Under the pieces are notes generated by a model, which had not been told where the DNA came from, did no database searches, and saw nothing but the letters and a program-made list of their open reading frames with translations. Positions 4,753 to 10,930 of a DNA stretch of 10,930 nucleotides are shown here, piece after piece; within the stretch, counting starts at the first letter, position 1; each line of letters opens with the position of its first letter. Where the stretch lies: positions 1 to 10,930 of the forward strand of contig CAAGHT010000167.1 in the NCBI GenBank assembly GCA_900769775.1. Reading direction: 5' to 3'. The position numbers and the translations under genes were made by a program. This stretch comes from Clostridia bacterium (GTDB lineage: Bacteria > Bacillota > Clostridia > Oscillospirales > Acutalibacteraceae).

Positions 4753-6162
4753 TTATCCGTTCAGTTTTTCTTCGAGGAGCTTGCGGATAACTGCAGGGTC
4801 GCCTGTACCCTTCAGCTCTCTCATAATAAGACCGAAGAGTGCCTGCATAGCCTTTACCTTGCCGCCCTTATAGTCGGCAACTGCCTGCGGGTTTTCAGCA
4901 ATAATTCTTGCTACCGTGTCGGCAATAAGGCTATCGTCAACCTTGACATTCAGTCCGTTTTCATCGCAGAACTTATCAACATCGACATCCTCGGCAAATA
5001 CAGCAACGAGCACCTTTTTACCTGCGGCACGGGTAATCTCAGCAGTGTCAACAAGTTCGATTATGCGAGCGAGCTTTTCAGGAGCTATCTCAAGTGTGAC
5101 GGCACCAATACGGCTCATCTGGTTCATACACTCGGTAAGAATCCAAGCGGCGGCCGATTTCGGAGCAGCTCCGAGAGCCACAACCTTTTCAAAGAACTCA
5201 CAAAGCTTTGAGTCAGAGGCAAGTACAGCAGCTTCCTTAACACCGATACCCATTTCCACATATTTCTGACCCATTTCCTCAGCCGTTGCAGGCATAGAAG
5301 CACGGATAGCCTCGAGCCAAGCATCATCAATAACAACCGGCATTACATTCGGGTCGGGGAAATAGCGGTAGTCTGCCGCAGTTTCCTTATTTCTCATCGG
5401 GAAGGTTCTGCGCTTTACATCATCCCAACGGCGGGTCTCCTGAACGAGTATTTCGGTGTGGCGCTCTATAGCGTCAATGTGGCGAACCTTTTCAAACTCG
5501 ATAGCATCCTTAATCTCAACGAAGGATGCCATATTCTTAATCTCTGAGCGAACACCGAGCTCCTCTGTGCCCTCGGGGCGAACAGAGATATTTACGTCAC
5601 ATCTCATTGCACCCTCTTCGCACTCGGAAATTCCTGCAAACTGAAGAGCGCTTTTGAGCTTCTTGAGGTATTCAAGAACCTCATCAGAGCTTCTGAAATC
5701 GGGGCGGGATACAATCTCAATAAGCGGAACGCTGGTTCTGTTATAGTCAACGAGAGAGGTGTTTGTAGCCTCATCGTGAACGAGCTTTCCTGCATCCTCC
5801 TCAAGGTGGATTTGCTTAATTCCGATCTTTCTGCCGCCAACCTCTACCGAGCCGTCAACACAAATGGGATTAAACCACTGTGTAGTCTGGTAGGAAGCGG
5901 GAAGGTCAGGATAATAGTAGCTCTTTTTATCGAAGGTTGTATACTGATTGATTTTGCAATTCAGCATAAAGCCTGCCTTTACTGCAAGCTCAATAGCATG
6001 CTTGTTTGTAACGGGGAGCATACCGGGCATACCGCTGCAAGCGGGGCATACACGGGTGTTGGGGTCTGCCTTTGAAGCGTGACCACCACAGGAGCAGAAA
6101 AGCTTGGAAGCAGTAGAAAGCTCAACGTGGGTCTCAAGACCGATTACAAGTTCGTATCTCAT
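4753..6162 (-). CDS. gatB: Asp-tRNA(Asn)/Glu-tRNA(Gln) amidotransferase subunit B
   Basis: This 469-residue protein is of normal length for GatB, the subunit that binds misacylated tRNA and phosphorylates its Asp or Glu side chain so that ammonia can convert it to Asn or Gln. The N-terminal motif GLETHVEL (residues 8-15, His12) and HLEEDAGKLVHD (119-130) provide the expected metal and ATP site. Four cysteines at 23, 25, 39 and 42 form the zinc site. DYNRTSVPLIEIVSRPDF and ADYRYFPDPN are classic GatB blocks, and the last ~150 residues form the helical YqeY-like tRNA-binding tail. No key residue seems missing, in contrast to its partner GatA. Its ATG directly abuts the gatA stop, and its ribosome-binding site AAAAGGAGG (complement of 6171-6179) lies inside the gatA 3' end. 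That implies translational coupling as the last gene of the aspS-gatC/gatA/gatB operon. Confidence 0.96.
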   Translation of the reverse strand: MRYELVIGLETHVELSTASKLFCSCGGHASKADPNTRVCPACSGMPGMLPVTNKHAIELAVKAGFMLNCKINQYTTFDKKSYYYPDLPASYQTTQWFNPICVDGSVEVGGRKIGIKQIHLEEDAGKLVHDEATNTSLVDYNRTSVPLIEIVSRPDFRSSDEVLEYLKKLKSALQFAGISECEEGAMRCDVNISVRPEGTEELGVRSEIKNMASFVEIKDAIEFEKVRHIDAIERHTEILVQETRRWDDVKRRTFPMRNKETAADYRYFPDPNVMPVVIDDAWLEAIRASMPATAEEMGQKYVEMGIGVKEAAVLASDSKLCEFFEKVVALGAAPKSAAAWILTECMNQMSRIGAVTLEIAPEKLARIIELVDTAEITRAAGKKVLVAVFAEDVDVDKFCDENGLNVKVDDSLIADTVARIIAENPQAVADYKGGKVKAMQALFGLIMRELKGTGDPAVIRKLLEEKLNG

Positions 6163-7329
6163 TTATGCTTCCTCCTTTTGTAATGCTTTTGAAAGTGAGA
6201 GCAGCTTGCTCTCTGCAAAATAGTCGCCGATAAGCTGAACGCCACCCGATACTACTGCGGGAAGACCTGTAATAGAAGCAACAGCGGTATATTTGCTCTC
6301 AGCAAATACCTTCGCAAATGCATCCTTAAGGTCATAAGGCTTCACTGACTTTTCGCTCATAACAGCGGTGATGACTGCATCATATTTTGCAAAAAGATTG
6401 GTCATTGCATCGACTATGAGCTTTCTTGTGCGAAGCGCCTTATCATAGCAAGCTTGATACTTGCCCTTTGAAAGAACATCCGAGCCATAGAGAATTGTTG
6501 CCTTTGCAAGGAAGCCGAAGGCCTCGGTACGGCTCTTAACATAAAGCTCATCAATGTTCTTGTATTCGGCAGTACGATAGCCGTATTTCACTCCGTCAAA
6601 ACGGGAAAGATTGTTTGTGGTTTCTGCCGCCATTAAAATCTGCCAAGCGGCCTGAGCAGCCGATGTGAGCTCAAAAGAGATCTCCTCAACCTCTGCACCA
6701 AGCTTTTTAAGGGCTTCGACAGTTTTGAGTGTGCCATCATCGGCAAGCTCCTTTATAACTGCAATCTTCATACCCTTAACCGCAAGGTCGGTCTTATATT
6801 CATACTTTTCAGAAGGTAAGCTTGTGCCGTCCTTCGCATCGTGTCCTGCAATAGCTGTAAGGAGCTTTGCGGCGGCATCGGTATCAGCGGCGGTAACACC
6901 AACCGTCTCACCCGATGCAGCGGCAGAAATAACTCCGTAGCGTGAAACTGTGCCGTAGGTCGGCTTTACAAAAGTAACGCCCGATGCGGCGGCGGCTCTT
7001 CTCGGAGCGCCGTTAATATCAACCGATATAGCGGCCTCTACCTCGCCCTTGCGAACAAGCTCGGCTGCGGCGCCGCGAAGTGCGCCGTCCTCGGTAACCT
7101 CCGTGAAATAAGAGGTCTCGCCGAGTAAATCAAGTCCGAATTCGCCGACGTTGGTCTTGCCCGAAACGGAATAGCCTGCACTTTCGGCTCTTTCTACCAC
7201 CTCTGCAGTAAAGAGAGGGGTAAAATTCTCGAGCATTTTCGAGCCTGCAGTTGCAGGTGTGCCTGCAATGAGCAGAGTATCATCTACTGCGATATTACCT
7301 TTTTTAATTTCGTTAATATAATATTTCAT
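6163..7329 (-). CDS. gatA: GatA-like subunit apparently lacking the amidase catalytic triad
   Basis: The 388-residue protein clearly belongs to the GatA branch of the amidase-signature family: SKMLENF (30-36), GKTNVGEFG (57-65), VKPTYGTVSRYGV (121-133), IAGHDAKDGTS (160-170) and NLSRFDGVKYGYR are GatA hallmarks. Normal GatA (about 485 residues) hydrolyses glutamine with Lys, cis-Ser and Ser. Here about 60 N-terminal residues are absent. The IKDN lysine aligns with Asp16. The GGSSGGSAAAVA segment with the cis-Ser is shortened to ALRGAAAELV (83-92), without serine. The nucleophile motif GSDTGGSIRQPA reads SVDINGAPRRAA (102-113), with Ala108 for Ser. The Asp that holds glutamine's amino group also seems replaced by Ser, while the Arg before LI (RTRKLI) is kept. 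The frame is intact and GatA-specific surface blocks survive, so this looks like a maintained pseudo-enzyme rather than decay. The ATG at 7329 sits 7 bases from GGAGG (complement of 7337-7341), better than the GTG at 7332. The gene begins 12 bases after aspS. Confidence 0.85.
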   Translation of the reverse strand: MKYYINEIKKGNIAVDDTLLIAGTPATAGSKMLENFTPLFTAEVVERAESAGYSVSGKTNVGEFGLDLLGETSYFTEVTEDGALRGAAAELVRKGEVEAAISVDINGAPRRAAAASGVTFVKPTYGTVSRYGVISAAASGETVGVTAADTDAAAKLLTAIAGHDAKDGTSLPSEKYEYKTDLAVKGMKIAVIKELADDGTLKTVEALKKLGAEVEEISFELTSAAQAAWQILMAAETTNNLSRFDGVKYGYRTAEYKNIDELYVKSRTEAFGFLAKATILYGSDVLSKGKYQACYDKALRTRKLIVDAMTNLFAKYDAVITAVMSEKSVKPYDLKDAFAKVFAESKYTAVASITGLPAVVSGGVQLIGDYFAESKLLSLSKALQKEEA

Positions 7330-7341
7330 CACGGCACCTCC

Positions 7342-9438
7342 TTATTTTACAAGTCTCGGAACCTGCCAGCTGTCTTCGGTGCTCTGAGGAGCGCCACGTA
7401 GCAGGTCGGCACGGTCAAATTTCTGTATCTGTTTATCCTCACGGATAATGTTTGTCATAGGTCTTACATATACCATAGCCTCGGTTGAGTCGGTATCAAG
7501 CTTTGTGAGGTCTTCCTCTGCCTTTTCCATATCAGAGAAGATAGCCTTCATCTGCTTTTTCTCATCATCAGTAAGCTTTAACTGGTTAACCGATTCGAGG
7601 GACTGAAGCTTATCGATCTTCTTGCCCGAAACGGTTCCTGCAGCACCTACACTTGCGGCAAATGCGCCCTCGGTGCCTGTAACCTCTGCAGCCGCACTAC
7701 CACGGATAGCGACGTTTGCCTCAAAGAGCTGCAGCTCGGTAACCTCACTCGGAGCACCAAGAAGCTGGTCCTGAGCCTGACCATCAAGCGGGAATGCGAT
7801 AACATCACGGATAGTTTCGGTATCGGCAAGAAGCATAACAATTCTGTCAACACCGGGTGCCATGCCTGCGTGGGGCGGAGCACCGAACTGGAATGCATTG
7901 TAAAGCGCCGAGAAACGTCTTTCAACCTCATCTTCGCTATAGCCTGCAATCTCAAATGCCTTTCTCATAATCTCGGGGCTGTGGTTACGGACTGCACCCG
8001 AAGCGAGTTCTATACCATTACAAACAAGGTCGTACTGGTATGCGAGAATGGTGCAGGGGTCTTTTGTGAGAAGAGCCTCAAGACCGCCCTGTGGCATTGA
8101 AAAGGGGTTGTGTGTGAAAATAATAGAATCGGTGGTTTCATCGAGCTCATACATCGGGAAATCAACAACGAAGCAGAATTCAAAGGAATTCTTATCAATA
8201 AGGTCAAGCTCTGAACCCAGCCAGTTTCTGATAACGCCTGCATTCTTGTCTGCGGTGTTCGATACCGTGTCGCAGATGAAGAAAAGGGTCTCGCCTTCGC
8301 GGAGGTCTGTAAGCTCGGCAATTTCCTTTTTCTGCTCCTCGGTTAATACCTTTGAAATCGGGTCGTCCTTATATTTATATCCGTTCTCTTCGAGAAGAGT
8401 AATGTGAGCCAGACCTGCCATCTTTGCCTTTTTGGTAGCAAACTCGAGCGACTTATCGAAGAACCATCTTTCAGCCTTGCAGGGAGCAACGATACCACGA
8501 ACCTGCTTGTTCTTGAAGGGCTTGAACTCGACCCTTGTGAAAAGCTCGGTCAGATCGCAGATGATAAGGGGGTTTCTAAGGTCGGGCTTGTCAGAGCCGT
8601 ACTTTGCCATAGCCTCTGCATAGGGAATTCTTCTGAAGGGGTTAGCGGTTATCTTCTTGTCCGAGAAGGTGCGGAAAACATCGCTTACAACCTCTTCGCA
8701 AACGGCAAGAACCTCGTCCTGAGTTGAGAAGGCCATCTCAAAGTCGAGCTGATAGAATTCACCGGGAGAACGGTCGGCACGGGCATCCTCATCACGGAAG
8801 CAGGGAGCAATCTGGAAATATCTGTCAAAGCCCGAAACCATAAGGAGCTGTTTGAACTGCTGAGGTGCCTGTGGCAGAGCATAAAACTTGCCGGGGTGCT
8901 TACGGGAAGGAACGAGGAAGTCACGCGCACCCTCGGGAGAGGAGGCTGTGAGGATAGGAGTCTGAATATCTAAAAAGCCTCTTTCCTCCATAAGACGTCT
9001 CATATGGCCGATAACCTTTGAACGGAGAATGATATTATTATGAAGCGCAGGAGAACGAAGGTCTAAAAATCTGTGCTTAAGTCTTATATTCTCATTAGTA
9101 TCGGTTGCACCGATTTCAAAAGGAATATCACGAGTACAAAGACCGAGAACCTCTACCTTATCGGCAACAAGCTCAACAAGACCCGTTTCAATTTTCGGGT
9201 TTACGGTTGCGGGGTCACGCTCGGTAACAACACCCTTTGCAGAAATGACCGTTTCCTTTGCAACGCCCTTGAGGAGTGCCTCGTCGTGAACGACGACCTG
9301 AGTAATACCGGTCTCGTCACGAAGGTCAACGAAGAGCACGCCGCCGTGGTCACGAATAACGTCAACCCAGCCCGCAAGCTCTACCACCTGTCCGATGTGC
9401 TCCTTTCTTATTTCATTACATCGATGAGTTCTGTACAT
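7342..9438 (-). CDS. aspS: Aspartyl-tRNA synthetase fused to a C-terminal GatC domain
   Basis: The 698-residue protein contains a complete bacterial-type AspRS (about 1-580). It has an OB-fold anticodon domain (1-105, LAGWVDVIRDHGGVLFVDLR), class II motif 2 (FRDEDARADRSPGEFYQ, 214-230), a GAD insertion around 290-420, and motif 3 (GMAPGVDRIVMLL, 525-537). His31 in RDHGG matches the residue reported for non-discriminating AspRS, suggesting that it charges both tRNA(Asp) and tRNA(Asn) with Asp. The usual QSPQ substrate motif reads QAPQ (190-193). After an Ala/Gly/Ser/Thr-rich linker (580-604) comes a GatC-like domain (605-698): KLTDDEKKQM, LTKLDTD, RPMTNIIRED and the end SWQVPRLVK follow the GatC pattern closely. 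GatC normally is a ~95-residue protein that wraps GatA and GatB, so fusion would tether the synthetase to the amidotransferase. The ATG at 9438 has GGAGG (complement of 9448-9452) 9 bases upstream. An extended start at 9516 lies inside the T-box terminator and is rejected. Confidence 0.93.
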   Translation of the reverse strand: MYRTHRCNEIRKEHIGQVVELAGWVDVIRDHGGVLFVDLRDETGITQVVVHDEALLKGVAKETVISAKGVVTERDPATVNPKIETGLVELVADKVEVLGLCTRDIPFEIGATDTNENIRLKHRFLDLRSPALHNNIILRSKVIGHMRRLMEERGFLDIQTPILTASSPEGARDFLVPSRKHPGKFYALPQAPQQFKQLLMVSGFDRYFQIAPCFRDEDARADRSPGEFYQLDFEMAFSTQDEVLAVCEEVVSDVFRTFSDKKITANPFRRIPYAEAMAKYGSDKPDLRNPLIICDLTELFTRVEFKPFKNKQVRGIVAPCKAERWFFDKSLEFATKKAKMAGLAHITLLEENGYKYKDDPISKVLTEEQKKEIAELTDLREGETLFFICDTVSNTADKNAGVIRNWLGSELDLIDKNSFEFCFVVDFPMYELDETTDSIIFTHNPFSMPQGGLEALLTKDPCTILAYQYDLVCNGIELASGAVRNHSPEIMRKAFEIAGYSEDEVERRFSALYNAFQFGAPPHAGMAPGVDRIVMLLADTETIRDVIAFPLDGQAQDQLLGAPSEVTELQLFEANVAIRGSAAAEVTGTEGAFAASVGAAGTVSGKKIDKLQSLESVNQLKLTDDEKKQMKAIFSDMEKAEEDLTKLDTDSTEAMVYVRPMTNIIREDKQIQKFDRADLLRGAPQSTEDSWQVPRLVK

Positions 9439-9447
9439 ACTAAATAA

Positions 9448-9452
9448 CCTCC
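9448..9452 (-). promoter_or_regulatory. Ribosome-binding site deciding the aspS start
   Basis: GGAGG on the minus strand lies 9 bases before the ATG at 9438, between the T-box terminator and the gene. It fixes the start after the leader and excludes the longer frame that runs through the terminator. Confidence 0.8.
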
Positions 9453-9495
9453 ATTTGCTAAATATATGCCCAGATTTGTTCTTAAAATACAAAAT

Positions 9496-9529
9496 AAAAA
9501 AGCCCCGAGAATCCATAAAGATTCTCGGG
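9496..9529 (-). terminator. Conditional (T-box) terminator ahead of aspS
   Basis: On the minus strand CCCGAGAATC pairs perfectly with GATTCTCGGG (complements of 9520-9529 and 9504-9513), followed by GC and six T residues (complement of 9496-9501). It is the off-state structure of the T-box leader just upstream. Confidence 0.9.
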
Positions 9530-9709
9530 ACGAGTAAATAAATTCACCCGCGGTGCCACCCGCATTGATATAAGAAGCTTATATCCGCTTTTAATATTAA
9601 GTTTGGGGATGCCGTCGAAGTGTTGCCGAATCTACTACTCATCCGAGGCACGCTTTCAGCCGGTGACGCGCCATCTCTTTCGGACTTTCCACAAAGGTCG
9701 GGTCTTCGG
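9496..9709 (-). ncRNA. T-box riboswitch leader controlling the aspS-gatA-gatB operon
   Basis: The minus strand carries the T-box signature TGGCACCGCGGGT (complement of 9546-9558). It is preceded by a Stem I apical region with the AG-bulge AGAGA (9674-9678), helix GGCGCG/CGTGCC and distal loop CTGAAAG (9653-9659), and is followed by the terminator at 9496-9529. Uncharged tRNA binding would favour the antiterminator and switch the operon on. The bulge base after TGG is C, which pairs with discriminator G73, as found in tRNA(Asn) and tRNA(Asp). For the specifier, AAC (Asn; complement of 9622-9624) sits beside a CGAAG/CTTCG helix (9704-9708 with 9616-9620) that would form the base of Stem I. GAT (9641-9643) and GAC (9614-9616) are weaker Asp candidates. 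The T-box assignment is secure; the specifier is inferred. Confidence 0.93.
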
Positions 9710-9715
9710 TTAATT

Positions 9716-9744
9716 ATTATAACAAAATAATTTTTTATTGTCAA
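9716..9744 (-). promoter_or_regulatory. Perfect-consensus sigma-A promoter of the T-box/aspS operon
   Basis: On the minus strand TTGACA (complement of 9739-9744) and TATAAT (complement of 9716-9721) are both exact, with a 17-base spacer. Transcription should start near 9709, exactly at the 5' edge of the T-box fold. Confidence 0.92.
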
Positions 9745-9769
9745 TATGTTTTTAGTAGCAATATTTAGG

Positions 9770-9798
9770 TTGCGCCTGCTCTTTTATTGTGATAAAAT
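9770..9798 (+). promoter_or_regulatory. Weaker divergent promoter for the isochorismatase-like gene and nadE
   Basis: TTGCGC (9770-9775), a 17-base spacer and TAAAAT (9793-9798) lie 35 bases before the start codon at 9833. The -10 is good and the -35 poor. Its -35 is only about 25 bases from that of the divergent T-box promoter. Confidence 0.4.
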
Positions 9799-9832
9799 AA
9801 ATAAAAACGCCGGTGCGACAGAGGAGGTCAGT

Positions 9833-10333
9833 ATGAAAAAGACTCTTATAGTTACCGATATGCAAAATGATTTTTTAACAATGGCACTCGGAAAGCCCGA
9901 GGCCGAAGCTCTTGTGCCCAAAATTAAAAAGCTGATTCAGGAATATGCCGCTCGTGGGGATGAAATAATCTATACGAGGAACACTCACAATGCGAATTAT
10001 CTTGAAACCTCGGAGGGTAAAAAATTTCCCACTCCCCACTGTATAAGCGGAACTCCCGGTTGGGAAATAGCAGATGGCCTTTATGTTGAGGGCTCTCGTG
10101 TTATCAATAAGATAAGCTTTGGCTGGCCTTATTGGGACCTTGAGGATCTGCAAGAGGTTCTTATGGTGGGCCTTTACACCGACGTTTCCATCATTTCAAA
10201 CGCACTTATAATAAAAACAGAATTCCCGGAGGTTGAGGTTACGGTTGATACCGCTTACTGCGTAGGCTCAACTCCCGAAACCGAGGCCGCCGCTATTGAA
10301 GTGATGAAGGTATGTCAGATAAATGTCATTTAG
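9833..10333 (+). CDS. Isochorismatase/nicotinamidase-fold protein with Ser in place of the catalytic Cys
   Basis: The 166-residue protein has the compact cysteine-hydrolase fold. Asp9 in IVTDMQNDF and Lys93 in INKISFG match two members of the Asp-Lys-Cys triad. The nucleophile motif, which in close relatives reads GLCTDICVISNAL, here reads GLYTDVSIISNAL, so Ser119 stands where the catalytic Cys is expected and Tyr115 replaces the first Cys. The metal-site TRDTH also reads TRNTH (Asn50). A normal member of this subgroup would hydrolyse nicotinamide or a similar amide. With these changes catalysis is doubtful, though a Ser nucleophile or a non-hydrolytic role cannot be excluded. The ATG at 9833 follows GAGGAGG (9821-9827); the longer frame from 9746 runs across the promoter region and is rejected. 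nadE follows 11 bases after the stop, consistent with one operon for NAD metabolism. Confidence 0.85.
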   Translation: MKKTLIVTDMQNDFLTMALGKPEAEALVPKIKKLIQEYAARGDEIIYTRNTHNANYLETSEGKKFPTPHCISGTPGWEIADGLYVEGSRVINKISFGWPYWDLEDLQEVLMVGLYTDVSIISNALIIKTEFPEVEVTVDTAYCVGSTPETEAAAIEVMKVCQINVI

Positions 10334-10344
10334 GAGATTTTAAT

Positions 10345-10930
10345 ATGTTTGATGCTGTAAAAGTTAAAGACCAATGTGTCGAGTGGATAAGAGAGTTTTT
10401 CCGCGAAAACGGACCTGACTGCAACGCCGTTGTCGGCATTTCGGGAGGAAAGGACTCCTCGGTTGCCGCCGCTTTATGTGCTGAGGCACTGGGCCGTGAC
10501 AGAGTTATCGGAGTGCTCATGCCGCAGGGCGAGCAGCACGATATCGATATGGCATATCTGCTTTGCGACCACCTCGGAATAAAGAGATATGAAATAAACG
10601 TAAAGGAAACTATCGATGCTATAACGAGAGCCTTCCCCGAGGAGCTTGGGCTGTCGGTTCAGGCGAAAACCAATCTTCCGCCCCGTATCCGTATGGCAAC
10701 ACTTTATGCCGTCAGCCAATCGCAAAACGGCAGAGTGGTAAATACCTGCAACCTCTCGGAGGACTGGGTCGGCTATTCAACGCGATATGGTGACGCGGCA
10801 GGCGACTTCTCCCCTATGTGCAACCTGACGGTGCAGGAGGTTAAGGAGATAGGCAGAGTGCTCGGACTTCCCGACCTGCTTGTCGACAAAACCCCGATTG
10901 ACGGGCTTTGCGGCAAGACCGATGAGGAAA
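10345..10930 (+). CDS. nadE: Ammonia-dependent NAD+ synthetase, N-terminal part (cut by window end)
   Basis: The first 195 codons are present and the frame runs off the window. NadE adenylates nicotinic acid adenine dinucleotide with ATP and amidates it with ammonia to give NAD+, the last step of NAD synthesis. The ATP pyrophosphatase loop SGGKDSS lies at residues 33-39. The later block NTCNLSEDWVGYSTRYGDAA corresponds to the family's GTGNKSE...G..T.YGD region that binds deamido-NAD, and CGKTDEE fits the C-terminal part of the fold. No glutaminase (nitrilase) domain precedes it, so this is the short ammonia-using type, about 245 residues in full. The ATG follows AGGAG (10332-10336), which overlaps the stop of the preceding gene, so the two are probably co-transcribed. 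Confidence 0.92.
   Translation, partial: MFDAVKVKDQCVEWIREFFRENGPDCNAVVGISGGKDSSVAAALCAEALGRDRVIGVLMPQGEQHDIDMAYLLCDHLGIKRYEINVKETIDAITRAFPEELGLSVQAKTNLPPRIRMATLYAVSQSQNGRVVNTCNLSEDWVGYSTRYGDAAGDFSPMCNLTVQEVKEIGRVLGLPDLLVDKTPIDGLCGKTDEE

Noticed and set aside
4732..5211. Plus-strand 159-residue frame opposite gatB
   Set aside because: It lies antisense to a strongly conserved gene and has no promoter, ribosome-binding site or family signature; a shadow frame.
9439..9516. N-terminal extension of AspRS to 9516
   Set aside because: It would translate the T-box terminator; the AspRS family start MYRTHRC at 9438 has a proper ribosome-binding site.
9746..9832. N-terminal extension of the isochorismatase-like protein
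   Set aside because: It runs through the promoter region and adds residues unlike the family; GAGGAGG at 9821 fixes the start at 9833.

Overview
The window looks like chromosomal DNA from a low-to-mid G+C member of the Bacillota, most likely the Clostridia (Oscillospiraceae/Ruminococcaceae-like). This rests on sigma-A promoters with 17-bp spacers, strong AGGAGG ribosome-binding sites, a T-box riboswitch, a SpoIIAA-like STAS protein, an indirect (Gat-dependent) tRNA amidation operon, and short GC-rich hairpin repeats of the 'CGTAGGG' type. The placement is inference; no rRNA or other phylogenetic marker is present.

Layout. Bases 1-1400 hold an AT-rich stand-alone Fic gene with its own promoter and a perfect 19-bp-arm terminator. 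Bases 1400-1763 hold two compact inverted-repeat elements. Bases 1764-2155 carry a minus-strand orphan STAS-domain gene with a near-consensus promoter. Bases 2195-2707 contain another GC-rich hairpin and a decayed Ldh2-family (malate/L-lactate dehydrogenase) gene, whose middle seems to have been lost by recombination at a short TACGGCATT match. Bases 2708-3316 have no recognisable gene, but do have a strong promoter-like sequence and two related hairpin repeats. Bases 3317-4744 form a self-contained unit: promoter, OPA-type (GlpT/UhpT-like) MFS transporter, terminator.

The most interesting region is the minus-strand operon at 9744-4753: consensus promoter, T-box leader, aspS, gatA, gatB. The aspS product is an aspartyl-tRNA synthetase fused at its C-terminus to a GatC domain, so no separate gatC is present. 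It carries His31, a residue associated with non-discriminating AspRS, so it probably charges tRNA(Asn) with Asp. GatB looks intact. GatA is shortened by about 60 N-terminal residues and, on alignment to family motifs recalled from memory, lacks the whole Lys / cis-Ser / Ser amidase triad and the glutamine-binding Asp. If correct, this is a covalently tethered AspRS-GatC 'transamidosome' whose GatA cannot hydrolyse glutamine, and its ammonia would have to come from elsewhere.

Divergent from the operon, sharing its upstream region, is a plus-strand pair: a nicotinamidase/isochorismatase-like protein with Ser where the nucleophilic Cys is expected, then an ammonia-dependent NAD+ synthetase (nadE) cut by the window edge. 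The pair suggests a link to NAD metabolism, although the first protein may not be catalytic.
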